This document shows positions 43,346 to 53,573 of a stretch of 64,000 nt of DNA, in pieces. Numbering within the stretch: position 1 is the stretch's first letter; each line of letters begins with the position of its first letter. A program made the position numbers and the translations under genes. This DNA is from Xylogone sp. PMI_703. Taxonomy: Eukaryota > Ascomycota > Leotiomycetes. The notes under the pieces were generated by a model, which saw nothing but the letters and a program-made list of their open reading frames with translations, did not search any database and was not told where the DNA came from. The stretch is taken from assembly GCA_021399445.1 (NCBI GenBank), contig JAJTUQ010000017.1:1-64000 (forward strand), read 5' to 3'.

Positions 43346-44145
43346 CGCGACGTTCTGTTTGCTATCTATTTGACAAAGATGCAGCGTGTGCGACAAACTG
43401 GACAAGACAGATGACCATAGTTGTACCCAGCAACGAAACAAATCAGATGTCAATGGAAACTACAACGTAGTAGAACAGACACGCCACATTTGGTAATACG
43501 AAGCAGAGATCCACTAGATGAGAGATGGGCCAACCTGGAAGCAGAGATGGCATCTAGCCCTCTCTACCTTCTCACGGCAGCAATTGGAGTCTGATGCTAC
43601 CCTTACTTAACTCACCAACCGTGCTAACTTACGCTGTACGAAAAGGGGGTTGACAAAGTTGAAAAACCGACAAGGGTTTGTATCCATGATTTAATACAAC
43701 ACAGAGACAAAACTTTAGGGGAAAAAGTGAGGGTCTTGAAGTCCTCGACTTCAGCTTTCTATTCATGAAATTTAGTAGCTTTCAAGGAAAATTTGGTTGT
43801 CTCGCAGGAGAAGGTGTTATCGAGGGTGGTTTCCTGAATTATGCCAACCCCCTTTCGTAGAAACGACGCACATACTTTGTGAGGGCATGCAACGGCTTCT
43901 CGGTACCAGTGGAGAAATAATTCGGAAAATACTATGACGCTATTGCCACACCGAAGCTGGAGGCTGAAACAAGCTGTATGAGCGGGATGGTGGCGTGAGG
44001 GCCAGGGCCACGGGTAAGCGCCACTGGTAAGCGCCACTGGGGCTTGGCTGGCAGGCTTACTCCGCAGGCCGCGTTTTACTACAGACCGTGCTGTAAAACT
44101 GATAATTTCACGAGGTCTAAAAACTCCTTATCAATTTATAATGCT
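43346..44145. promoter_or_regulatory. Shared divergent promoter region with a long inverted pair
   Basis: This 800-bp gap separates two divergently transcribed genes. It contains ACGAAAAGGGGGTTG at 43638-43652 and its inverse CAACCCCCTTTCGT at 43845-43858, about 190 bp apart, matching except for one extra A. These could be binding sites of a shared regulator or the ends of a small MITE. A GTAAGCGCCACTGG duplication lies at ~44013-44040. No gene is seen here. Confidence 0.45.
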
Positions 44146-45066
44146 ATGGAGCTCCAGCCACGAGGCATCTTCACATGTGTCTTCTCTGCAATCTCCCTTG
44201 CTTCACGGTCTAAGATGGCTCCTCATCGACGGCATCATGGAAATCACGACAAACAACATCAGGACAATGGCGCCGTCATCAACGATGGGAACCCTTTACG
44301 CCTCTTTCCCGTGACCTCTCCAACCGTCCGCACCATCACAACGGTCATGAGCCTTTCAATTCCACCAATCTTCCTAATCCTCTCCTTGACCTTCACCCTG
44401 CTGTCCATACTCATTCCCACCTTCGCCCAACAAACACTCTACTATACTTCCGGTGGTCGGCACGGCGCGATCCCCAACATCACCAACTCCGCGTCGCCTT
44501 TCTGGACCTGCACCATCATCTCGGGCGGGCAATTCGAGCTCGGGACCCACAACCAGTCGTGTACAAAGATTCCCCTCGGCGATGCTGGGTATCGGCTCTG
44601 TCGCAATGAGAGCATGGGTAACGAGCATAACTGCCAGCAGCTGGAGATGGCGAGGAACCTGATGCTGTCCAGCGCGGTGTTTGTGGGATTGGCAATGGTG
44701 ACCAGCTTTGTTGTTGCTGGGCTCGGGTGGGTGTGGTATAATGCCGAGAAGGCGGCGGAGAGCGGTGCTGGATCGACCCCGTCAGGCACTGTGCGATATG
44801 CATTGCCTGTGTTGGCGCGTGTCTGCTTCTTGTTCACCTGCTTGACTGCCGTACTGTTGTTTGTCGGACAACTTCTGGGAGTGAATGCCCTCGTTAATGA
44901 TTGGCGACCTAACGCAGATTTCATGATCAGTGGCACGGATTCTGGGGACGACGACGTTGGTCCTTGGTATATGGGCCGTGCCTCGTCGTGGTGGGCTACG
45001 ATGGGGTGGGCGTGGGCCCTTGCTGCTGTTTGGGTGCAAGGTGTGGCGTGGCGTTGGAGTCTGTAA
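44146..45066 (+). CDS. Four-transmembrane protein with Cys-rich extracellular loop
   Basis: 306 aa from the first in-frame ATG (44146). A second ATG at 44215 (MAPHRRHHG) has a better context (AAGATGG) and may be the true start. The N terminus is His-rich and hydrophilic. TM1 is near SIPPIFLILSLTFTLLSILI. A loop follows with FWTCTII, NQSCTKI, LCRNES and HNCQQ and three N-glycosylation sites. TM2 (SAVFVGLAMVTSFVVAG), TM3 (CFLFTCLTAVLLFVGQLLG) and TM4 (WATMGWAWALAAVWVQG) come next, with a very short C tail. The layout is like fungal Sur7/claudin-type plasma-membrane proteins, though no family signature is certain. It is divergent from the 1472-aa gene and convergent with the 1222-aa gene, 166 bp apart. 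Confidence 0.75.
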   Translation: MELQPRGIFTCVFSAISLASRSKMAPHRRHHGNHDKQHQDNGAVINDGNPLRLFPVTSPTVRTITTVMSLSIPPIFLILSLTFTLLSILIPTFAQQTLYYTSGGRHGAIPNITNSASPFWTCTIISGGQFELGTHNQSCTKIPLGDAGYRLCRNESMGNEHNCQQLEMARNLMLSSAVFVGLAMVTSFVVAGLGWVWYNAEKAAESGAGSTPSGTVRYALPVLARVCFLFTCLTAVLLFVGQLLGVNALVNDWRPNADFMISGTDSGDDDVGPWYMGRASSWWATMGWAWALAAVWVQGVAWRWSL

Positions 45067-45232
45067 CTGGGAGGGTTTTGATGCAGTAGCGTTGACCGTA
45101 TGATTCTGTGAGAATTCTAGTGACATGGTAAAAGTATGACTTGGTAATGTGGTTTAATTCAGCTAAATAATAATTCCAATTACATGGGCGCTACAAAGCT
45201 TAAATATAATTGTGCCACTGCTTTTTCTGATG

Positions 45233-48200
45233 TCAGCGTGAACTCACCCCTGAAGGCCCGGGAAGAGGTGGCGGAGGCGTCCAGCCCGTTTTCCTCTCAA
45301 TCTTAACCAAGATGTTCTTGCCAATTCCTTGTTCCTCCCATGTAACAGGATTGGTATTCAACCTAGTGCGATACGTCTCAAATACCCTCGTACTAATCTT
45401 AACCCCATCCGAGTCAATCGGCATAATCAAGCACTCGTTGAGGCGGAAACTTAAGTTCGGATTCGAGTACAACTTGGACGTCCATGAGAGTGACCGTGGC
45501 AGAATACGCATCACCAACATCTTTGGCAGCTCCAGATCAATGTGCACGATCCAGCGCTGGTTGGACAGCATCCTCGCGCCTGGGCCGTCATACGTTTCCA
45601 TCAGGCCCGGACCACCTATGTCATCTGACAGTGGCCTGCCAGATGCTCGTCCAAGGGGGATTCGGACCTCAACGGAGAATAGGTCCAGGTTGACAGGAGA
45701 GAGGTTCCTCACATGCGTAAGAGAGAATATCAGGTCCACGTAGATGGGTGCGTCCGTGAATACGGAGGACGACACTTTGTGCGGCGGGAAGGATGCCGCG
45801 GATGTCGTGGATGGGTAGACAGCCAAGTCGTATTGCGGGCCCGGGGCCCCAACTACCGCGTGGCTGACAGTTCGTGATAGACTTTGTAGTTCGCCAGGTC
45901 TTAAGCCGGTAGCGTTTGAGAGGAAGTTCGATGGCGACGGAGATATTGGTCCTGGGACTTTAACAGGAGGTGGGACCTTGATAGCCGCGGTGGATGGAGC
46001 TGCGGCGGTTGTCGTTTGAGGCGCCAGCTTTGAGGCCCGTGAAGAAGTGGAAGTGGAAACGGCTGGTTGCGAGAAGGTTATTGGTCCTGTCCAAATCTGC
46101 CTTGCATCCCCTTTAATCGGCGATAGATGTTGGGCACTCGCGGGGTTCACAGGCGGGGCATCCATCTCGAGAAACATTATCATATCATTAAGCTCGAGAC
46201 CGACCATTGAGCTTGTCATCCTGGCATCTGTATCTCCCGTCCAATATGCCGGTTCGGCTGGCTGCGCGGGTTTTGCGGGAGCACCAGGATGACCGGGAGA
46301 AGCTGGCTGAGCCGGAGTCGCACCTGTGGCTGCGTGTGCAGGCATGAATTTCTGAAGAAGCCCTTCAGTTGAGCCAGGAGTAGTGAGCAGGCTTGCAAAC
46401 ACATCCATATCCAGGCATCGAGTGTTCCAGTTATATATGGGCTTAGGTTGCGATGGCGGATCCTGAGTGTGGTCAGAATTGTAAACAATATTGCCGTCCG
46501 TCAAATCGCCCCAGAGTCCCGGAGGTGGGTTAAACCCAGAAGGATAAATTTTCCTGAACAAAAACTCGATAGTGCTCTCATTGAGGTTATCGCCAGCACT
46601 AAAACTTTGTTGATGTGGAGGTTGGCTTATAATAATTGACTTGATCTCCCCACCGTCTGGAATGCGATCGAGCAAGACTAGCATCACATCCTTTCCCATG
46701 TGTTTCTGAGCAACGACTTCGGCCCTCTCGCCTTGGTCCGCTTTATTCGCGTACGGCACCGCGACTACCAAATCCGGGAACACCGAGACCACCTTGGAGC
46801 GCAAGAAGAAGCCGTAAGTAGGGACTTGAGGAAAGTGTGGGAGTAATCGGTCGTGCAAATTCTTTGAGAGATAATCGTTGAAGCGGAGCTTGAGATTGTG
46901 TCTGACCACGTCGTCTTCTCTTGATAAGTGATTGGCGACGCTGAGTGCACCGTCCAGGAAACAGTCCATCCATGTTGGATCGATATGAAAGAATCTGATT
47001 GACTCTGGAGGTAAGTGAGACGGATCTGTAATGAGATAGTGATTCGGGATAGATCCAAGGTACAGCTTGTCCATCATCCAAGAATGTACTAACGCCCAGT
47101 CAGGCGAAACTGGAGGATCTGTCTCATTGAATATGGTTCCTGCAGAAGATGAAGTAGTCTTTACTACCTGGCTCTTAACACCACGGTGGAATGCTTCTTT
47201 CGTCTCGAGGTTCATGTCTTGTGTCACCGCGGTGAACATCGGTCTTTCCGGGACGTTACAAGGATCCCTGTGTCGTTGCCCTGGAGGTGGCGGATCTTTT
47301 GTATGAGTAATATGTATTGCGATAACAGTGTTATGAAGTCCACTTAACACATCCATCTTCCCCTTTTGGCCGAATCTTCGAGACACAGACTCGTTGACGG
47401 CGTTGACGCCAGCCGTCCATACCTCACCACGCACTCGCATGAGAGCGGCCACGAATGCGCAGTCCCCTATTGCAAGTGTCTTTCCAAGCTGCCATGCCGC
47501 AGAATATGATATATCCACAATTCCTAGGTCTTGGTCAACTATCTGATAGCACTGCCCATTGTTGGACGAAAGCGGCCACTGGTCTCCAAAATGAGGCACG
47601 AGCATGGGGACTAACGGACCCCGATTGAAGGCGATGGTCTCTTCTCCTGATGCTGGGCGATAGCGGATGAGAGAATAACCGTTCTTGAGCCTGCTAAGCA
47701 TTCTCTGCTTAGCTAACCACCACTTTTTGAAATACTGGAAATCCGCCAACTGGTCGCTTGCTGGATTTGCCGGTGGCGCAGGTGGTGGATCTATATTCTG
47801 GAAGCACATCTCGTCCGGTGGTCGTAGTAGACACGCACCTGAAGCCTTCGGATTTTGAGTTTTCAGTTGAGAGCCTATCGCACGCATCGAATCTACAAAG
47901 TTGACACCCAGTGGGGGCTGGCAGAGATAAGTCCAGCTGTACAGCGATACAAGTCCCACCAAGTCGCCATCGCCGGGCATAACCATCTCACTCACATGCT
48001 CTATTGTAACAAGATGCACAACTTGCGGCCTGGGGGCTGCTCCTTCTTTGACATTCCAAGGCCCGGTCCTGTGGCTATGAAGGATGCTGAAAAGCCCAGT
48101 CCCCTCTCCAAGAGCTGCGGCCTGGCTCATTCCGTCAGTGTTAACATTACGCACATGGGAAAGATACTTGTATCTCGTGACATCTATCTGGCTTGGATTT

Positions 48201-48901
48201 GTCTTGGACGCAAAGAAGGACCGGAACATGTATGCCTTGAGAAAGATCACGTCTACTGCCGTGCTCGGATCCTCCGTGACGTCTGTGAATGTCGGAGTCT
48301 TAACAAGCGGCGGCAGGGACAAATACTGCGCTATGGTCATATGGACTCCGAAATTTGTGGTTTGTTTGACAGGCGATGATGTAGATGGTAGTTTTGCCAA
48401 TAAGCCAGCATCTAATCGCAGTTCCGCATCAGGTCCGTTGGGGTCAAAGACAAGCAAAGCCAACCAGGGAATCTTGTTGATAGCATTGTCAGGTTGGTGG
48501 AACTCGGCTTGGGGACTCGGTAGGGCCAGCCTTTCCCATGGCAAGTGGGGATCGCTGAAGACGATGTGAGGCAAGACATTTGGCTGATCGGCGTGGCCCT
48601 GGGGAGGGTAAACTGAGTGTATGTCCGCTGGGGGAATGACAAATTGGGGCGCGAGGACCTCGAACTTCTGATCTGGGCATTTCAGGTCCGGTATGGAAGG
48701 CTCGCCAGGTATAGTCACTTGCTGTTTCGCTGTGATGGTGTATGGCCCTGTGGGGAGTGATGGTTCGTAAAACGAATACAATTGCATGAAGCCCTGGACG
48801 GGAAGCTTTAGATCAACAGATGAAGAATCCGAGACTGCATCTTTAGATATGATTGATTTGATTCTGTTCAAGACGAGGTGTCGCGGCGATAGTGCGGCCA
48901 T
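45233..48901 (-). CDS. 1222-aa intronless protein of bacterial-type uncharacterised family
   Basis: One open frame from the ATG at 48901. The N-terminal domain reads LPTGPYTITAKQQVTIPG, FEVLAPQFVIPPADIHSVYPP (residues 80-100), LPHIVFSDPHLPWERL (110-125) and PWLALLVFDP (145-154). A Pro/Ala-rich linker (PAQPASPGHPGAPAKPAQ) and a second Pro/Thr/Ser-rich stretch separate C-terminal beta-rich parts (SVEVRIPLG, MRILPRSLSW). No signal peptide, membrane span or catalytic motif is seen. As with the 1472-aa protein, I recall large bacterial proteins with the PADIHSVFPP and LPWER pattern, so the pair may be a transferred set; a database search is needed to prove it. Lack of introns over 3.7 kb is unusual for this genome segment, where other genes are well spliced. 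Confidence 0.78.
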   Translation of the reverse strand: MAALSPRHLVLNRIKSIISKDAVSDSSSVDLKLPVQGFMQLYSFYEPSLPTGPYTITAKQQVTIPGEPSIPDLKCPDQKFEVLAPQFVIPPADIHSVYPPQGHADQPNVLPHIVFSDPHLPWERLALPSPQAEFHQPDNAINKIPWLALLVFDPNGPDAELRLDAGLLAKLPSTSSPVKQTTNFGVHMTIAQYLSLPPLVKTPTFTDVTEDPSTAVDVIFLKAYMFRSFFASKTNPSQIDVTRYKYLSHVRNVNTDGMSQAAALGEGTGLFSILHSHRTGPWNVKEGAAPRPQVVHLVTIEHVSEMVMPGDGDLVGLVSLYSWTYLCQPPLGVNFVDSMRAIGSQLKTQNPKASGACLLRPPDEMCFQNIDPPPAPPANPASDQLADFQYFKKWWLAKQRMLSRLKNGYSLIRYRPASGEETIAFNRGPLVPMLVPHFGDQWPLSSNNGQCYQIVDQDLGIVDISYSAAWQLGKTLAIGDCAFVAALMRVRGEVWTAGVNAVNESVSRRFGQKGKMDVLSGLHNTVIAIHITHTKDPPPPGQRHRDPCNVPERPMFTAVTQDMNLETKEAFHRGVKSQVVKTTSSSAGTIFNETDPPVSPDWALVHSWMMDKLYLGSIPNHYLITDPSHLPPESIRFFHIDPTWMDCFLDGALSVANHLSREDDVVRHNLKLRFNDYLSKNLHDRLLPHFPQVPTYGFFLRSKVVSVFPDLVVAVPYANKADQGERAEVVAQKHMGKDVMLVLLDRIPDGGEIKSIIISQPPHQQSFSAGDNLNESTIEFLFRKIYPSGFNPPPGLWGDLTDGNIVYNSDHTQDPPSQPKPIYNWNTRCLDMDVFASLLTTPGSTEGLLQKFMPAHAATGATPAQPASPGHPGAPAKPAQPAEPAYWTGDTDARMTSSMVGLELNDMIMFLEMDAPPVNPASAQHLSPIKGDARQIWTGPITFSQPAVSTSTSSRASKLAPQTTTAAAPSTAAIKVPPPVKVPGPISPSPSNFLSNATGLRPGELQSLSRTVSHAVVGAPGPQYDLAVYPSTTSAASFPPHKVSSSVFTDAPIYVDLIFSLTHVRNLSPVNLDLFSVEVRIPLGRASGRPLSDDIGGPGLMETYDGPGARMLSNQRWIVHIDLELPKMLVMRILPRSLSWTSKLYSNPNLSFRLNECLIMPIDSDGVKISTRVFETYRTRLNTNPVTWEEQGIGKNILVKIERKTGWTPPPPLPGPSGVSSR

Positions 48902-49160
48902 CTTGGACGATAAGAGTTTTGGTGTGTGGTGTACTAGTTTGTGCTGGAGGTCATCACAGATATAGGGGCCTTACTTTCCTTCAACCGGACCTCTGATTGT
49001 GTCCCGGTTGAGAGAGATAATGGCCATCGAGCTCCTTGCAGAACTAAAGACTGACCGTCACTGGAATGAGAATGAGTTGTGCAGAGGATCCATAAGTTTC
49101 TGGAGGGCGTGGGCATAGCGTTGGCGGGAGGTGTCTTTACAGGCGACGAGATCTGCATTA

Positions 49161-49293
49161 ATCGTCGGTTCGTTTAATCGGCCTTCATTTCTAGTCATTC
49201 CCTCCTAGTCGGCGGAAGCAGTTATCACTCAGAAGTGGATGCCACACTTTTTTTTTTTGTATATGATTCACATACAAAAAATTAATTGATTTT
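49161..49293 (+). repeat. Left TIR of pogo-type element
   Basis: Starts ATCGTCGGTTCG after TA and pairs inverted with 52577-52709. Mismatches are mostly transitions. Confidence 0.85.
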
Positions 49294-49857
49294 ACTACTC
49301 CCTCACTTCAACCATATCCTGTAACTATTACTATAATTATTATTATACAAGTCTTACCTAAAATACGTCTTTCTGAAGTTAAGTAATAACTTCTGGAATA
49401 CCCTGAGAAGACTCCTTATATAGTAACTAAGATATTCAAGGTCAATAAAACCACTTTAGCTAAAGCTAAAAAGTAGGGATCTATAGTTAGTAAGCCAAAG
49501 GGTAACTAAAACAGAATATTAACAATTACTAAGAGTAAGCTGTTCATGCCTATATTAAAGTACTACTTAATAATAGTTAATTATTTACTAAAGAGATTAT
49601 ATTCAGTATTATTTATTATGTACGTAAGTATACAGATCATATTTTTTCTTCTTCTCATAATTAGTTCTTAAAGTAATAAAAAAGTTAATTATATCTTTAT
49701 AAGATTAAGACTAAACTAATAACATATACTAAGATTATAACTTAAAATTATATAAACGTCGAGAATTGGTTTAAATAATACAAAGTTATTATACAATATT
49801 ATATTATTCATAATAAAAATATATATAATTTCGATAAAACAAAGTTTCGGATTAGAT

Positions 49858-50457
49858 TATAACGTTCCTACGTAGGGGTTTGGCTATTACTCAAATAATA
49901 GGCTTGAGAGATCAAGGGAGCAAGTGAAACTTAGAATGTAGAACTTTACTTTGAAATGCAGGTATGCTGTAAATCAATTGAGTTGAGCACCAAGCTCTTA
50001 TTTACTGTGAGTTTATCTACTTATATAGAGAATGAATTTCCTTCGAGTCTCATTGATCCCACTGATCCTCCTGGGGATTCATGGGATCCATGGAATCCGC
50101 TTATCTAATCCAGGTGCTCGCTTAACTACTAGTATTAGCTTTTTACACATACGAGCAAATCGTTAGTATAAGCAGAAAGGTAGTACTATTTCTCCGATAG
50201 TACTACTACTTAGCTAGTATAACCAAAAGGTTAATACTATAATTTCGATAATATTATCCTTTAGCTTATACAACCCTTTTTATAGTATTAATGTTAAACT
50301 TGTACTATCCTTTTGCTAATACTAGTAATACGATAATACTAATAATATTATAACCAAGTCCCTGATAACTGTCTTAACTTATACTTATTTAACTAAGGCG
50401 ACAACTATAAAGGCCTTATACTTAGGTCACTTGTCACAACCCTGCGGGGTTGTGACA
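49858..50457 (-). repeat. Gypsy-type solo LTR inside the pogo element
   Basis: About 600 bp, collinear with 33078-33683 on the same strand. On the plus strand it ends TGTCACAACCCTGCGGGG and then TTGTGACA, a strong inverted repeat. No internal element sequence adjoins it, so it is a solo LTR. Confidence 0.8.
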
Positions 50458-51055
50458 TAGATATCCAAAAAGGATAAATATATTAATTTTTATAAAGTTT
50501 GTTAAAGTAAAACATTTTTTTATATATTTTTGTATTAAAAAATTTTTTTTTTAATATTTATAACTTTATTCTTTAAGTCCTGAAAACCAGAAATTAATTA
50601 CTATAATCAAGACTATATAAGCTAACAAAATAATACTTATCTTATTAGTAATTATTATTCAAGGTATATATTATATAACTTCTTAATATAACAAAAATAA
50701 ATTATATAACTCAAAATTAATAAAATTGTCAGATAATGATTATATAACCGATAAGATCAGTGTTTAATATTTTTAGCATTTTATTACTTATATAAATACT
50801 AGTTTAACTTAATTATATAAACTTTTCTTTATGAATAACTATAATAATTATTTTATTCTAGAGTTTACCTTATTGGCTAAAAAGTATTATATTATTCTAT
50901 TTACTTTATTAACATATTTTATATATTATATATAACCTCTTGATATAAAAATATTTTAACTATATAAATATTAGTATAATAAAACAATATAATATACTAT
51001 AAAATCTTTAGATTTTGACTATAAGTTAATTTTCTTTTTTCGAGACTTACCTCAG

Positions 51056-51602
51056 TGTCACGACCCAAGGTTGACAGCCGAAATCTACCAGTAGAATTGT
51101 ACTTCCACAAGCTGGTACAAACTTTATAACAGTAAAACTTGAGACAGTAATAAGGATATTATTAACAGTAATCACAGTTAGTAATAGTCTACTGACAAGA
51201 ATTGATTAGAAGAAAAGTACTGGTAAGAAGTTGCTGGTAGAACTTTATTAACAGAATCCTGTTACTAGATTCTGGGCAGAAGGACTTTACCAGGCAGCTA
51301 AGTCATATGATGAATCATGACCTTTGTAAGATCCTGAGAATCCAGGGATCCAAGGGATCCAGACCTCAGGATATAATAAATCCATGGATCTTGAGGATCT
51401 AAGGATCCTAACTTAAATTTACTCATTATATAAATAGATAGTTTCATAGTAAATAAGAGTTTTGTACTTAACTTAATTAATTTACAGCATACCTGCATTT
51501 CATAGTAACTACCCTAAAGCCTTGTGAAGCTATTCTCTTGCCCTTTACCTTCATCTATCATTTGAGTGATAAATAACCCCATACCCTTGTAGGAACATTA
51601 CA
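51056..51602 (+). repeat. Gypsy-type LTR, second subfamily, little RIP
   Basis: 547 bp from TGTCACGACCCAAGG to AACATTACA. It is the inverse and better preserved copy of the LTR at 37318-37862. It faces opposite to the other LTR in the same transposon, so the two did not come from one insertion. Confidence 0.8.
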
Positions 51603-52576
51603 CTCAGATTCGAAATCAAACCTTTACTGTGTTTATTATTAAGAATACTTTCAGAAAGTCTAATATATATTTCATACATAAAAAGGTTACCTTTGAGTTT
51701 ATGGTTAAGTATATAAAAAAGCCTGAAATAAAGTCACCAAAGCCAGAATTGTTTAAGATAAGCATTCTTAAAATTATACAACAAGTTCAATATTAAATAA
51801 ACAAGTTAAAAAGCAAGGTTATAAATGTTCTTAGTTCTTCTTCTTAGTGTAAGTTTAAGTCTTTCATAAAAGGTATTTATACTATATTAAAAGAAGAAGA
51901 ATATATTAAGTTTTAGTTAATTATTATATATAAGAAGTTTCAGGAAATCATAATCAAGAAGTTTAATAATCACAAAAGGATTCAAAAAGGAGGAGAGTTA
52001 ACTGTAATATAAGTAACATTTATTATAAAAAAGAGAAAGTATAAGAAAGAGTAAAAAGAAACTAAAAAAAAGGCTAGAATATTGAAAAAGATAACTAATC
52101 AGGAGAAAAGAGAACAAAAGACAACTTAGGTAGTATAGTACAAAAAAGAGAAGCTTAGAAAAAAGGCCTTAAAGGAATAGAATAATATCTTAGATGTTCC
52201 GGTTCTGAATAAGGAGTATATTTTTTCACTATTCCTAGAGCCTGAGAAAAAAGCTTAAAGCTCTAAACCGGCAAATACAGACTTACAGACTAAGTCTGGA
52301 CCACTAGAAGAGGTAAACATATTGTCTCAGGGCAAAGAGATCATATAGAGAGTAATATTTGTACAAGCACAGACTTCTTTTGGGGTAATAGAGTAAGAGA
52401 AGGAGAAAGAGGAAGAGGAAGAGGAGGAGTATATAAACTTAAATATTGATGAAGATATTGGCTACAAATCTGGTGACTCAGAATCAAGCGATTCAATCAA
52501 TTCAATCAATTTAATGCTGAAATCATCAGAATCAGACTTCTCAGAGGAAGGGGAATATTTTGTACTATAATTGTTA

Positions 52577-52709
52577 TAAAATCGATTAATTTTTTATATA
52601 CGAATCATATACGAAAAAAAAAGTGTAACATCTGTTTCTGAGTGACAACTGCTTCCGCCGACTAGGAGGGAACGACTAGAAATGAAGGCCGATTAAGCGA
52701 GCCGACGAT
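52577..52709 (-). repeat. Right TIR of pogo-type element
   Basis: Inverted match of 49161-49293, ending CCGACGAT before TA at 52710-52711. Confidence 0.85.
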
Positions 52710-52711
52710 TA

Positions 52712-53573
52712 CCACCTTTTCCCTTTTTCTTGATTTTTTAATAGTAATAATAAGTTTTACCTCCGCGATTTTCGGTAAACGTAGATAAGCAAGGCCTATT
52801 ATAATAAGGCTATCATGAATTCGCGAGGCTAGACAGAAAGTAAGGTAAACGTAAATCTATCTTATTTCTCGATTTTACAGAGAAAGAAAAATAGATGTAA
52901 CTAATTTCCTAGGATGGAATTAATTAGATTGATATAAAAAGAGGTACATATGATTTTCATAAGAATATAATTACTAATCCCTTTAAAAGTTGTTGCCCGG
53001 AATCTCACCGCTCTCTGCAGCCACTCTATTGTGCAGGCACTACCACGGCTTGGGCGCCAAGACGGCGATACGAGGTCTTCAGCTGGATGTGATCGACGTC
53101 AAGTGTAACCTCAAACTCTGGATCCGACTTCGATGAGTAACCACCCTGTGCCCCCTACAGTACGATGTCGGCGCTGACAAGGGTCAGTCAGACGTCTGGA
53201 TCGAGATCATTTCTTCCATCCGCGCCCAGACAATGGTTTTTCTTCTTACTTGGAAAGTGGCCAGATTGTATGATTGGTTGTTGGTCGGTATTGCGTCCCA
53301 CGGCAGCTATGGACATGCATCGTGAAGGCGAGGACAGATAACCGTGATGGGCTCCAGTATTGCGAGACGCTCTACAACACATGACGATGTTCGTCACCCT
53401 GGAAGAAGTGTCGGCTTCAAAGCGATTGCCTATTCTCGAGCTCGGAGACGGTACTAAGGTTCGGATCTGTGCACTTACTGTACACCAGGAAACTGCAGAT
53501 ACCTGTTTCATCTCCGCTCTCTCATCTAATCGACAGAGCATAACGAGAAGCAGCTCCGGAAGGACTCGCCATC
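52712..53573. other. Upstream region of the MBL/DUF6603 gene
   Basis: AT-rich to about 52990, then GC-richer. Short frames on both strands (for example 53360-53626 plus and 53541-53188 minus) lack ATG starts in context and known domains. The promoter and leader of the next gene are expected here; an additional 5' exon cannot be excluded. Confidence 0.45.

Larger units (their letters stand above)
49380..52300 (+). pseudogene. Split pogo-type transposase remnant
   Basis: An N-terminal HTH-like piece near 49390-49640 reads LLEYPEKTPYIVTKIFKVNK. A C-terminal piece at 51950-52300 reads KFNNHKRIQKGGELTV and a Lys-rich tail. Both have multiple stops. The DDE core is not recognisable; LTRs and AT-rich sequence occupy its place. 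Confidence 0.6.
49161..52709 (+). mobile_element. Degraded pogo/Fot1-type transposon with nested LTRs (3549 bp)
   Basis: Terminal inverted repeats of ~130 bp (49161-49293 and 52577-52709) start ATCGTCGG on both ends and are flanked by TA (49159-49160 and 52710-52711), the target duplication of Tc1/mariner/pogo elements. Remnant frames on the plus strand look like an HTH start (IFKVNKTTLAKAKK, ~49450) and a pogo-type tail (HKRIQKGGELTV, ~51980). Two Gypsy LTRs have landed inside, so the transposase is split and dead. The element sits between the 1222-aa gene and the MBL/DUF6603 gene. Confidence 0.82.

Noticed and set aside
38934..48680. Plus- and minus-strand frames overlapping the two giant genes
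   Set aside because: All lie inside long intact frames and are antisense or frame-shifted echoes.
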